Shown: in pieces, positions 9,901 through 16,818 of the stretch
How the letters are laid out: each line of letters starts with the position of its first letter
Position numbering within the stretch: the stretch's first letter is position 1
DNA from: Lentisphaeria bacterium
Lineage (GTDB): Bacteria; Verrucomicrobiota; Lentisphaeria; Victivallales; UBA1829
DNA length: 45,304 nt
Direction of reading: 5' to 3'
NCBI GenBank assembly: GCA_017456805.1
Contig: JAFTIQ010000039.1
Location: 1 to 45,304 of the forward strand
Notes under the pieces: model-generated
The model's database searches: none
What the model saw: only the letters and a program-made list of their open reading frames with translations
What the model was told of the DNA's origin: nothing
Program-made: the position numbers and the translations under genes

Positions 9901-10258
9901 TCAGATGGAAATATTTGCATGGCGGCAGAATTTCTCCGTAAGGAGATTCAAGACGGAGGGGAAGTTTGAATTCTGTATAGACACTTGAAAGCTTTTCCGG
10001 AAACTGGATTTTTACCGTTCCTTCTTCTTCCGATAAGTTGAAAAGTCCAATGCCGGAAATGTATTTTTTGTATTTGTTTATGTAGGTTCTTCGAGGGAGA
10101 TCATAAATCGTCCAACCTTTGATTGCTGTTATGTTTCCGTTCATTCTGACCGGTCCAAAACTGCCATCTGCTAATAGATTTACTCTCTCTGATGCAGCAG
10201 ATACTGCAATACCTGCGAAGAACACTGCCGCAGCAATGCAATAACAATTGAATCTCAT
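6977..10258 (-). CDS. Secreted DUF4838 multidomain protein, probable glycoside hydrolase
   Basis: 1093 residues. It starts with a signal peptide (hydrophobic core ending AVSA, about residue 22). Residues 24-180 look like a beta-sandwich binding module. Residues about 190-300 resemble the N-terminal domain that precedes alpha-glucuronidase/GH67-like barrels. Residues about 315-620 match DUF4838: the FNGGVHRNQFF, HPEYFMQD, LNFNSGDSSENCYCKDC and MLHYCLDLGANPC stretches, with a paired-cysteine cluster typical of the family. Two further beta-sandwich regions follow (about 800-950 and 960-1093). AGGAG lies 8 nt before the ATG at 10258. It is the last gene of a five-gene operon. Substrate unknown; exported polysaccharide hydrolysis is the family-based expectation. 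Confidence 0.82.
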   Translation of the reverse strand: MRFNCYCIAAAVFFAGIAVSAASERVNLLADGSFGPVRMNGNITAIKGWTIYDLPRRTYINKYKKYISGIGLFNLSEEEGTVKIQFPEKLSSVYTEFKLPLRLESPYGEILPPCKYFHLTGKYKMTGGRAEFSNGLKLAPSAEWKQIDFKGNFPVRLDLYPAPGATYTFAELNISAEYGENGTIALPSGGTLSKILINKNASFKERRGISMWQGWLYKLTGKALAVEQADKVVPTQGAMVLLENPEMSESWKIRVDKDGIVLTCKDLLFAVPALMDYLRKELGFTKYSDYTYYGLSAEKGPADKSVRQLAGCNRSVKLKLGIISSEAHPTCFNGGVHRNQFFANTMVDAFHMYSAAPYHILNVLLPMEKYFKDHPEYFMQDSGGNRVVYYDPGLNHPCYSNPEVAKIMIENLVEYGNAQLPGRSILNFNSGDSSENCYCKDCSKIDSAVEMNKILERAAARLRPGQYLARSAYSSRRTPPAKRHPKMMLHYCLDLGANPCTLHVDCELNRPMIEEIKQWSIAAGDKAFFGFSTYRDRRPVYHLKQIEMLSQYGSQSLHCFVWHGYSPAIPFVTGRWNMGEDPEKLVHEFDHVYFGKGGPAMHKITLLVEKFASEYKHSDEEIKNSGNKHICIFGGATTSATVLDRKMFDQIYALFDEALKAESDKTVRDRIELEKIRYLAEDLNKYNRISCKTDRELEGFIRRLQEFISIARRISYKLEPVWIGVPGRSFIMSVSGITVSNTGKTWWEEAEIDNIMKNPQQMFIAGAERIPGGWYFYPTALKGNVFAKEYSYNCPARVGIALSRPSLGNSEVTAVLELKQNIETPTLLSIEGLDDDKPGKSLYKITVNGKVIYSGKADFPEKEWGRMGFTVPGGILKAGKNHIVISNITPDIPSRSTRFSKASDGAGDAQWGWVMISEVYLHDPSGDFQDFINDKKNAFWSPSLSGTPKGIIKKSNGKVEFIGKGGKHTGVIFSSSQIYPKPAMRRGDIVRITVKASGNGELLIGCYGYNYGRKNGAQVIPVLGYDKKWSPLRWGWGGYIEKKFPLTASEKQYSVDFSQIHNFRAIAPLIAVTGSGTSVITDVKVEIITKAAR

Positions 10259-10391
10259 TGTAAACTCCTGTCATCAAATCGTGTTTCAAAGATCTATGCC
10301 GACGCGTCCGGTTCCCACTGCCGTTGCAGGACTTGCTCCGGTAACATAACTTTTGATCTTGCTGGATACACCGACAGTTATGTCAATTGAA

Positions 10392-11093
10392 TTATAAAAG
10401 TAATAATCTGAAAGTTGGACCGGACTGACAGTGGGTAACATTTCCTCCGACGGTCGCAATGTTGATTTTTCCGCTGTGAGCAGTCCAAGGTCTGGAATAG
10501 CTGGGAGAACTTGAAGTCTCTTTCGGATAAAGCAGCGGATGATGAGGAGCGATCGCACCATTGATGCTCAATCCGTCAGCAAACCAAACTCTCTGACTGG
10601 GGGAAGCCTTAGAATCGAGACGGGTGGAACCATCATAAGCCACATTGAGAGACGGATTGTCAAGATGAATTCCAATGTTGTCTGTTCCGCTCAAAGAATT
10701 GAAAATACTGGCATAGCCCTCAAATTTATATAAGGGATACACGCGTTTCATATTGGGACATGCGGTGTTCGCAGGTGCATTTTTGGAGCTTTCCAGTTTG
10801 GATCCCGTACTGAAATTCGTGAGTGCAGAAATCCAGTTGTACGGCCAGCCATCCTGATTCGCGGAACAGTACCATCCGTTAAACGTATCGGTGTACATAC
10901 GCCCTTGAATGGTAAGCTGTTTGAGATTGTTGATACAACTGGCAGCTTTTGCTTTTTCTCTGGCTTGATTCAATGCGGGAAGCAGCATTCCTGCAAGAAT
11001 GGCGATAATCGCAATAACGACCAGCAGTTCAATGAGGGTAAAACCGACGGCTCTTGCCGCCATACGCTTCAAACAATTTCTTTTGACTTTCAT
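10392..11093 (-). CDS. Pseudopilin-like protein (DUF1559 type), probable C-terminal frameshift
   Basis: Type II secretion/type IV pilin-like N-terminus: [33 protein letters not shown], with Gly at -1 and Glu at +5 of the cleavage site, followed by the SCINNLKQL motif shared by hundreds of Lentisphaerae and Planctomycetes paralogues. AGGAGAACCAAAG precedes the ATG. The C-terminus [17 protein letters not shown] is where the family normally has its H-x-G...DGHV block. This frame then ends in a run of leucines, while the +1 frame stays open for about 50 codons down to 10286, starting with [14 protein letters not shown]. The natural gene therefore probably ends at 10286, 27 nt before the DUF4838 gene. 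One surplus base near 10420-10450 would explain it. Confidence 0.8.
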   Translation of the reverse strand: MKVKRNCLKRMAARAVGFTLIELLVVIAIIAILAGMLLPALNQAREKAKAASCINNLKQLTIQGRMYTDTFNGWYCSANQDGWPYNWISALTNFSTGSKLESSKNAPANTACPNMKRVYPLYKFEGYASIFNSLSGTDNIGIHLDNPSLNVAYDGSTRLDSKASPSQRVWFADGLSINGAIAPHHPLLYPKETSSSPSYSRPWTAHSGKINIATVGGNVTHCQSGPTFRLLLL

Positions 11094-11118
11094 CTTTGGT
11101 TCTCCTGTTCTTTAATAT

Positions 11119-12213
11119 TTATACGCATGCAGATACAGATACTTTCTGCATGTTATCGTTTTTCCTGAAGTTCTTGTGCTTTTCTATCCCTTGATGATAT
11201 CCGGTTAACATCCTGAGCGGATTTTGCCGCATAATCGTTTCTCGTAAATATTTCAAAGAAATCCCATTTGCAGAAATCATAGGAATGATGTTTTTGAATA
11301 TATGTGAATAACCTTCTCCTCCATATTGGACAGTCATGCATTTCAAACAGATATCGTTTGTTAAAAGCAACTGATCCCCAAACCCCTCCTGAATGATTTC
11401 TGCAGCCAGCCGTGCACGTTCTTTATCTGTTGCAAAATTTCCTCCGGAAAAATTCCCTTTCCCCGGCGTAAATTCTTTTCCGAAATTATCAAGCTGTACA
11501 TAAACTCCGGAATCCAGCAATTCCCGGATGTATCTCCAATCCGGACAAACATCGGAATGACAAATGACGATTCTTTCCGGTGCGACATTCAAATCCATCA
11601 ATCGCTGCGCGACTGCTATCCCATTGTTCGACCACGGATAAATATGAACCTGAAGCGCCAATCCTGTCTCTCTTTGTGCAATAGCAGCTGCCCTGATTGC
11701 TTTCCACTCTGCAGAGGAAACCTCTTTGCTTGTTCCTATCTCTCCGATCACGCCGGGGCGAATTCCTGTATTGCCGACCCCATTTCTGATTTCGGAAATC
11801 AGTTCTTCCGCCAGAAATTCCGCACTTTTTGAAGAAAAATCATGAGAATGGGTATCTTCTGTATACCACCCGCACCCCATAACAATATTCAACCCTGTCT
11901 TTTCGGATAACAATTTCAAAAGCAAAGGATCTCTTCCAATGTCATTCGGTGTGCAATCTACAACAGTCCGACAACCATTTTTTATCAACAGCTCCGCTTC
12001 TTTGGAAGCGAGATGAATGTCATCAAGAACCAAGTTATCTTCCGAACAATAAGGATTTTGCAGGATTTTTGCCCGGCTCTGATCCGAAATCTTGCATCCT
12101 TTTGCTTCGGGAAGGGCTTGATTTCTCAAATCAATGAACATGTGTTCATGAGAAAGAATCATTCCACAATTGCCAGCATCCATTGTGCCGCAAACTGTAA
12201 CAATCTCACTCAT
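11119..12213 (-). CDS. Phosphotriesterase-like metal-dependent hydrolase
   Basis: Amidohydrolase-superfamily barrel of the phosphotriesterase/PHP group (COG1735). All binuclear metal ligands appear present: SHEH (HxH, about residue 20), the bridging acid in GVIGEIGTS (Glu in place of the carboxylated Lys of true phosphotriesterase), LQVHIYPW, VICHSD, and the final Asp in LLLTND. In bacterial carbohydrate operons this family often hydrolyses lactones or phosphate esters, but the substrate here is unknown. There is no signal peptide. The ATG overlaps the TGA of the ASRT gene (ATGA), implying translational coupling. Confidence 0.88.
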   Translation of the reverse strand: MSEIVTVCGTMDAGNCGMILSHEHMFIDLRNQALPEAKGCKISDQSRAKILQNPYCSEDNLVLDDIHLASKEAELLIKNGCRTVVDCTPNDIGRDPLLLKLLSEKTGLNIVMGCGWYTEDTHSHDFSSKSAEFLAEELISEIRNGVGNTGIRPGVIGEIGTSKEVSSAEWKAIRAAAIAQRETGLALQVHIYPWSNNGIAVAQRLMDLNVAPERIVICHSDVCPDWRYIRELLDSGVYVQLDNFGKEFTPGKGNFSGGNFATDKERARLAAEIIQEGFGDQLLLTNDICLKCMTVQYGGEGYSHIFKNIIPMISANGISLKYLRETIMRQNPLRMLTGYHQGIEKHKNFRKNDNMQKVSVSACV

Positions 12214-12581
12214 TCTGAATACCCAACCCCAACATAATATGCCATATTATTCTGCGTTGTATCAAGTCTTCCAAACTGCACGACAACAGGAAGCGAAGCC
12301 CGAACCCTCAACGCATATTGAGTTAACACCGGGATCTCAACTCCATTCAAATCGTCTGCATGATCAAGCCTCAGCGCAATGATACGTTCCGGCGGCACGT
12401 TTATGCAGATATCTTTAACAGGAGCCTTATCACTGAAATAAACATCAATAAAAGCCTCCACAGGTTCTGTATGAGTGTTGAAAATCATCAATGCCTCATG
12501 CGCTTCCATTGCACCGTTTTTGCTTTTCTCAGGCAGATAGCCATCCGCAAAATACCATACTTTTTTTCCGCCGCTTACCAT
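12210..12581 (-). CDS. Sensory rhodopsin transducer (ASRT) family protein
   Basis: Small beta-sandwich protein of 123 residues that follows the Anabaena sensory rhodopsin transducer closely in order and spacing. It has WYFADGYLPEKS near the start (WAIAEGYIP in ASRT), HEALMIFNTHTEPVEAFIDVYFSD (HETVCILNAGDEDAHVEITIYYSD), the VPPERIIALRLD turn, and LPVVVQFGRLDT near the end. ATG at 12581 has AAGGGA upstream; a TTG at 12587 is less likely. No rhodopsin gene is visible in the window. Non-photosensory ASRT homologues have been proposed to bind small molecules in sugar-related operons, which suits this context. It lies between an M24-like gene and a PTE-like gene with overlaps of a few bases. Confidence 0.85.
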   Translation of the reverse strand: MVSGGKKVWYFADGYLPEKSKNGAMEAHEALMIFNTHTEPVEAFIDVYFSDKAPVKDICINVPPERIIALRLDHADDLNGVEIPVLTQYALRVRASLPVVVQFGRLDTTQNNMAYYVGVGYSE

Positions 12582-12583
12582 AG

Positions 12584-13750
12584 TCAAATCCCTTTGCTGA
12601 CAAGTTCACGGATAAAAGGCGTAATTGTTTCCGGGCCGTTTTCCGTAATAACAAAACCTTCCTCAATTCTGTTGGAACCGGCTGGATGCCCCCAAATACT
12701 GATATCACTGTTGACACACATTCCGCTTTCAAAAAGATAGTCTGCATTTTCATCGGGATATGGGGATTCCGCTTCTGCCAATCCGATTCCATGCATAGGC
12801 GGATACAAATCAAATTCCGTCATATTATGTTTGGCAAAAACATCTTTGACGGCACGAACCATCTTTCCGGAGACTGTTCCGGCTTTTATAAATTCCTGTT
12901 GAACGTTGGCAGCTTCAAAAAGAACATTGAGGAACCGTTTCTGTAAATCATTCGCCTTCCCAATCACAAAGGGATATTCCACTGTGGAAACATAACCCTG
13001 ATATTGCACCGCCATCGCAGCCATCAACATCTCACCATTCCGCATGATTTTGTTGGTTGCCCGCCCAATGACGGTTTCTGTACGGATCCCAGACCCGAAC
13101 ACCATAAAGTTAATATCTTCTGCGCCAGTCATTCTTGCCGCACCTTCAGCCGCACCGGCAGCCATGGTCTCAGGGTTGCCGTCAACAGCATATTCCAACA
13201 GCTTTTTATAACCTTCACATGCCTGACGACCAGCCTCTTTTAAGCAGGCGATTTCATTGGGGGATTTGATCAGCCGAAGACGATTCAAAATGTCTCCGGC
13301 ATCAACGATTTCAATATTTCCAACAGCTGTTTTGATCCGGTCCATAATGTGTGCCGGGATATCGTAAACACCGACGATTCCCAAGCGTTTTCCCCCATTC
13401 AGTGCGCTGAGAAAAATATCTTTCAAAGAGGAGAAAACAGCCATCGGATAATCAATTTCTTCTGGAACGGAAACGCAAGCAAATTCCTTGATATTGCAGT
13501 AATCTTTCCATACGGACATCTCTCTGGCGTATTTCTCTCCTTCCGGAGCACCGGCAAGAACAGGCGTTCCAAATTTCGGGATAACACAGATGCCACGCTC
13601 AAAGATCGGCCAGAAATTACAGACATACCGCAGATTTTCTTTCCGGTATTCATCACCGTAGACTGCAATGGCATCAAGCCCTTTTTTATCCATTTCTGCT
13701 TGAATACGAACGATTCTCTCTTGGAATTCACTGACAGGGATCTGAATCAT
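12584..13750 (-). CDS. M24 (creatinase/Xaa-Pro peptidase-fold) protein lacking metal ligands
   Basis: 388 residues with a creatinase-type N-terminal domain (1-135) and a pita-bread M24 domain (about 160-388). The histidine motif MHGIGLAEAE and the last acidic motif NRIEEGFVITENG are kept. The two aspartates of the usual D-x-G...GY-x-x-D block are absent (MAAMAVQYQGYVSTVEY), and so is the Glu of the GM-x-x-x-x-EP block (GMCVNSDISIWG). Three of the five metal ligands are therefore missing, as in creatinase, which works without metal. It is likely an amidinohydrolase-like or non-peptidase enzyme. First gene of the operon; AAGGAAA precedes the ATG. Confidence 0.85.
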   Translation of the reverse strand: MIQIPVSEFQERIVRIQAEMDKKGLDAIAVYGDEYRKENLRYVCNFWPIFERGICVIPKFGTPVLAGAPEGEKYAREMSVWKDYCNIKEFACVSVPEEIDYPMAVFSSLKDIFLSALNGGKRLGIVGVYDIPAHIMDRIKTAVGNIEIVDAGDILNRLRLIKSPNEIACLKEAGRQACEGYKKLLEYAVDGNPETMAAGAAEGAARMTGAEDINFMVFGSGIRTETVIGRATNKIMRNGEMLMAAMAVQYQGYVSTVEYPFVIGKANDLQKRFLNVLFEAANVQQEFIKAGTVSGKMVRAVKDVFAKHNMTEFDLYPPMHGIGLAEAESPYPDENADYLFESGMCVNSDISIWGHPAGSNRIEEGFVITENGPETITPFIRELVSKGI

Positions 13751-13797
13751 AATAGTTTCCTTGTTCTTCTTGTTTTCAATTTCGGGTTCTGATATAA

Positions 13798-13826
13798 ATT
13801 ATACATCAGACTCTCTGAAAAAGCAA
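13798..13826 (-). promoter_or_regulatory. Promoter of the M24-ASRT-PTE-pseudopilin-DUF4838 operon
   Basis: Minus strand: TTGCTT (-35, 13826-13821), 17-nt spacer, consensus TATAAT (-10, 13803-13798). It lies about 47 nt ahead of the M24 ATG. Confidence 0.6.
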
Positions 13827-13855
13827 TACATGAAAAAGTCAAACTATATGCAAAC

Positions 13856-13885
13856 TCTGCTAAACAATGCGCATTTTCTGCTAAA
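13856..13885 (-). promoter_or_regulatory. Two direct repeats, probable AraC-family activator sites
   Basis: TCTGCTAAA occurs at 13856-13864 and 13877-13885, exactly 21 bp (two helical turns) apart and 30-60 bp upstream of the -35 box. Tandem 9-bp repeats at this spacing upstream of a promoter are the usual arrangement for AraC/XylS proteins. The PocR-AraC gene ends 12 bp away. Confidence 0.55.
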
Positions 13886-13896
13886 TAAAAATCTTG

Positions 13897-14793
13897 TTAT
13901 TGATCCTGCTCCCTGTATTGAGTGGGCGTAATACCTGTGGCGGAACGAAATATTCGATTGAATTGGGAAAGCGACCCGAACCCGCAACTGTAAGCAATTT
14001 CAGAAATGGTAAGCTTTGTATCTCTCAGCATCTCTTTTGATCTCATCAGACGCCTGAAATTGACATATTTCTGGAAAGAAACGTTTACAGTATCCTTAAA
14101 TTTGTGGGCAAGATTACTGGCACTGATATGAAATTTCTCGGCAACCTCTTCAATAGAAACCGGAGAATCAAAATTTTCATCCAAATATTTCTTTACCAAT
14201 GCAATCTTATCAGGTGCATTTATTTTTTCCATAAAGATCAGATGATTTCGTATATCAGTCAAATTTTTGCCGATGATCTTCAGGTATGCAATGATTCCAT
14301 CCACTTGAACTGGACTCAGGCTGTTGGACTGTTTATATGCCTGGTACAGTTCTTTTCCATTCAATCCATGCAGTTTTGCCAATTCAAAAATATTCTCTCT
14401 TGTCAGAAATGGCGTCCCCGACAGATGAAACTGACCAGAGGTCATGCAGCCGATATAATTCTCTCTGTCATCGTACACCGGAACTACAATTTCATGAAGT
14501 CCGGCATGGCATGTATAACAGACAGATTGTTTGATTTCCGCGGCATGAGATGCATTACAAATATCACATTGGGAACATGCATCTTTTCCGGTTTTTCTGC
14601 TGCGCAGCATTTGGCAGTATGGATTGAAATTTATGCCATGAGAGATACGGAGCGTTTCCCCCTCTGCGGAGATGAAATCTATTACAAGACCCGTTAATTT
14701 GAAAATAATTTCAGAATATTCCTGAATTTGTTTTTCTTTTCCTAATCTTGCAAAAGCTTCATTGGTTATATTGTCAGTTTTCTTCTGATTCAT
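13897..14793 (-). CDS. AraC-family regulator with PocR ligand-binding domain
   Basis: Residues about 15-170 match the PocR sensory domain: the cysteine-rich stretch CSQCDICNASHAAEIKQ, then CYTCHAGLHEIVVPVYDD and YIGCMTSGQFHLSG. PocR regulates propanediol/cobalamin genes in Salmonella. The domain is used widely by AraC proteins controlling sugar or polyol catabolism. Residues about 200-298 are two AraC helix-turn-helices (VEEVAEKFHISASNLAHKFK and ISEIAYSCGFGSLSQFNRIFR). The ATG at 14793 follows GGGAAAAG; a TTG at 14865 would add 24 residues without better signals. It lies just upstream of the M24 operon on the same strand and is the likely activator of it. Confidence 0.9.
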   Translation of the reverse strand: MNQKKTDNITNEAFARLGKEKQIQEYSEIIFKLTGLVIDFISAEGETLRISHGINFNPYCQMLRSRKTGKDACSQCDICNASHAAEIKQSVCYTCHAGLHEIVVPVYDDRENYIGCMTSGQFHLSGTPFLTRENIFELAKLHGLNGKELYQAYKQSNSLSPVQVDGIIAYLKIIGKNLTDIRNHLIFMEKINAPDKIALVKKYLDENFDSPVSIEEVAEKFHISASNLAHKFKDTVNVSFQKYVNFRRLMRSKEMLRDTKLTISEIAYSCGFGSLSQFNRIFRSATGITPTQYREQDQ

Positions 14794-15093
14794 CTCTTTT
14801 CCCGGTTTCTGAACAACAACAGGATGATTGTTCCTGTGAAAGAAAAAATTCTCCGTTATCAGCAAAACAGATTTACGACTTTCTGAAATGTTATGCAGGA
14901 AATCTATTTTTCGGTTTTTGTAATTCGTTCAAAAAATATCAGACCTTCACTAAATATACCCCTGCAGAAAGTAAAATCAAGTTTTTTTTTGAAATAGAGT
15001 AAAAAATATTCCATACAATATAAAAATCCTTATCCGGAATTTTTCCGGAATAAGTTACCAGTGAGAGGATAAAACGGGTATCAGTGAGGAATA
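14794..15093. other. Non-coding stretch between PocR-AraC gene and att repeat
   Basis: AT-rich leader region of the PocR-AraC gene. The only structure seen is a hairpin at 15030-15055 (CTTATCCGGAA with TTCCGGAATAAG, one bulge, no T-run). No ORF or RNA gene recognised. Confidence 0.4.
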
Positions 15094-15189
15094 CTGAAAG
15101 AAGACCTGTTGGATGGCAATCTCAGAAAAAAGACAAAAAAAATGGAGCCAGCTGTCGGATTTGAACCGACGACCGACGGTTTACAAAAC
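15094..15189 (-). repeat. attL-like copy of the 96-bp repeat with tRNA-Thr 3' half
   Basis: Identical to 24514-24609. Bases 15143-15189 reproduce the tRNA-Thr from CCA end through T-arm, variable loop and the 3' side of the anticodon stem, then diverge at 15190. This is a displaced tRNA 3' half, not a functional tRNA. The 49 bp outside the tRNA are also identical. Confidence 0.85.
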
Positions 15190-15228
15190 GGAAGTCCTCA
15201 GGCTCGAAAAACTTGATTCAGAAGTACT

Positions 15229-15248
15229 TTTTCCACAAATTTTCCACA
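15229..15248. repeat. Two TTTTCCACA boxes one helical turn apart
   Basis: TTTTCCACA at 15229-15237 and 15240-15248, 11 bp apart, between the att copy and the integrase. They could be arm-type integrase or excisionase sites; they also resemble DnaA boxes (TTATCCACA). Confidence 0.4.
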
Positions 15249-15316
15249 GTTCAAAAGTTTTTACAACAATTCACATGGTTTTATGGCATTAAGATCCAAA
15301 AATCAGGTGATTTACA

Positions 15317-16603
15317 ATGGTCAGACAGAAAACGAGGGGAAGCGGTAATTATTACTACCAGTTCATGGTCGATAACAAAAGGTATTGTGGAGTTTGCAAA
15401 GGCTGCACTACCAAAAGAGCTGCAGAAAAGTACGAACGAGAAATCAGAGAAACTATCCTGAAGGCAAGTTCACAGAAAACTGTCAGAGCTTTGATTGAGA
15501 ACTTCAGAAACGAATTGACAGGTGGAACAAAGATCAAGCTTACTGAGGCTTTTGAGTTATCACTGCAGAAGCCAAGAAAACGGATTCCAGCTAAAAAAGC
15601 ACTTTCAAGAAAACGAGAAGCGTTCAAAGACTTTGTGGAGTTCATGCAAGCCACATACCCAGAAGTGGAAGATCTTGCTTCAGTGTTGCCCAGACATGCA
15701 GAAGCCTACATTGCCAGAGTAAGAACATCAGGAAGATTCAACCCGATCATAACCTATGTCAGAGGAGGCATTACCATTACCAGAACTTCAGAGACTTCTA
15801 TCTCTAACAAGACAATCAATGATATTCAGATGATGTGCAAAGAGGTCTTTGATCTGTTGTCTCGTGATGCAGGGATTCTTGACAATCCCTTTAACATGAA
15901 GAAGCTGGAAAAGGATGCAACTGAACGGGAAGCTTTCTCCGAACAAGAAATATGTCTGATCCGTGACAATCTGGATTCTTTTACCAGACCTCTTTTTACT
16001 CTTGCTATGATGACAGCTTTAAGGGAGGGTGATATCTGCACTCTGAAATGGGATAATATTGACTTTCAGGAAATGGTTATCAGGAAGAAGATGAATAAGA
16101 CAAGGCATATTGTGGAAATTCCTATTGCTAACGATCTCTGCGGCTATCTCAGGAGTCTTCAGGAAGGGAACCACTCTGAATATGTTCTGCCAGTTCATGC
16201 CAAAATGTATTTGGAGAATCCTTCAGGTGTATCATACAGAGTAAAGAACTTCCTTGAGAGGATCGGGATTCAGACAACTCGCAAACCGGAAGGTCGTTCA
16301 AGAGCTATTTCTGTTAAGGATCTTCACAGTTGCAGACACACCTTTTGTTATTATGCTGGCATCAGAGGGATTCCTCTTGCAGTAGTTCAGTCTATTGTCG
16401 GACACATGTCTCCTGAAATGACAAAGCACTATTCTGCTCATGCTACTTTGGAGGAGAAGAGGAAGAACATCGGCTTAATGTCAGACTTCATGGGAGGGAC
16501 TGCCATGTTATCAGCAACAGAACCTGAACGAGTAGAGCTGCACAAACTTGCAGATACTTTACCGTTGGAGCAAATCAAGAAGTTACTGAGTCAAATATCA
16601 TAA
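15317..16603 (+). CDS. Tyrosine recombinase / integrase
   Basis: 428 residues. The N-terminal 100 residues are an arm-binding-type domain (RGSGNYYYQFMVDNKRY, lysine-rich). About 100-200 is a core-binding SAM-like domain. The catalytic domain shows the Arg box TALREGDICTLKW, the box II DLHSCRHTFCYYAG (H-x-x-R) and the final VGHMSPEMTKHYSAHA (H and nucleophile Tyr). It catalyses site-specific insertion and excision between the flanking repeats. CAGGTGA lies 7 nt before the ATG. All catalytic residues seem intact, so it could still be active. Confidence 0.95.
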   Translation: MVRQKTRGSGNYYYQFMVDNKRYCGVCKGCTTKRAAEKYEREIRETILKASSQKTVRALIENFRNELTGGTKIKLTEAFELSLQKPRKRIPAKKALSRKREAFKDFVEFMQATYPEVEDLASVLPRHAEAYIARVRTSGRFNPIITYVRGGITITRTSETSISNKTINDIQMMCKEVFDLLSRDAGILDNPFNMKKLEKDATEREAFSEQEICLIRDNLDSFTRPLFTLAMMTALREGDICTLKWDNIDFQEMVIRKKMNKTRHIVEIPIANDLCGYLRSLQEGNHSEYVLPVHAKMYLENPSGVSYRVKNFLERIGIQTTRKPEGRSRAISVKDLHSCRHTFCYYAGIRGIPLAVVQSIVGHMSPEMTKHYSAHATLEEKRKNIGLMSDFMGGTAMLSATEPERVELHKLADTLPLEQIKKLLSQIS

Positions 16604-16629
16604 TACGGACGCTACGGACGTATTTTTTC
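16602..16629 (+). terminator. Terminator of the integrase gene
   Basis: AATACG (16602-16607) pairs with CGTATT (16619-16624), followed by a run of T (16623-16628). The stem overlaps the integrase stop codon. It coincides with the left arm of the inverted repeat described separately. Confidence 0.55.
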
Positions 16630-16712
16630 TAGAGAGAACTATATAGAGAAAGTATTATATATAGCACTATAATATATATAAAGGATAAGCAAATTCATGT
16701 CCGTAACGTCCG
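16606..16712. repeat. 15-bp inverted repeat flanking an AT-rich core
   Basis: CGGACGCTACGGACG (16606-16620) and, inverted, TGTCCGTAACGTCCG (16698-16712) match at 13 of 15 positions. The 77 bp between them are almost pure A+T with short palindromes such as CTATATAG and TATATATA. Each arm itself holds two CGGAC units. The region lies between convergent genes. Confidence 0.45.
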
Positions 16713-16730
16713 GGGACTTCACTACCAGCT

Positions 16731-16763
16731 AAAAAAAAACGGGGGGATTTTATGTCCCCCCGG
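16731..16763 (-). terminator. Strong terminator of the DUF932 operon
   Basis: On the minus strand a GGGGGGA/TCCCCCC stem with a 7-nt loop is followed by nine T residues (16739-16731). It ends transcription of the minus-strand element genes 16819-18789. Confidence 0.85.
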
Positions 16764-16818
16764 ATGCTGGTCTTTGTATGGAGCGCATCAACTTCCATAC
16801 GAATGGCAACTTCGAGGT

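Noticed and set aside
10286..10561. Separate small gene between the pseudopilin and DUF4838 genes
   Set aside because: Its first half overlaps the conserved pseudopilin end in another frame; it reads better as the frameshifted continuation of that protein.
14866..15093. Possible promoter for the PocR-AraC gene (TTGAAC near 14930)
   Set aside because: The nearest -10-like hexamer has a spacer of about 20 nt, too long to support.
15143..15189. tRNA-like sequence at the left end of the element
   Set aside because: It contains only the 3' half of tRNA-Thr and diverges in the anticodon stem; no 5' half follows, so it is an attachment-site copy.
15213..15461. Short plus-strand frame overlapping the integrase start
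   Set aside because: It overlaps the integrase N-terminus in another frame, with no motif and a poor start.
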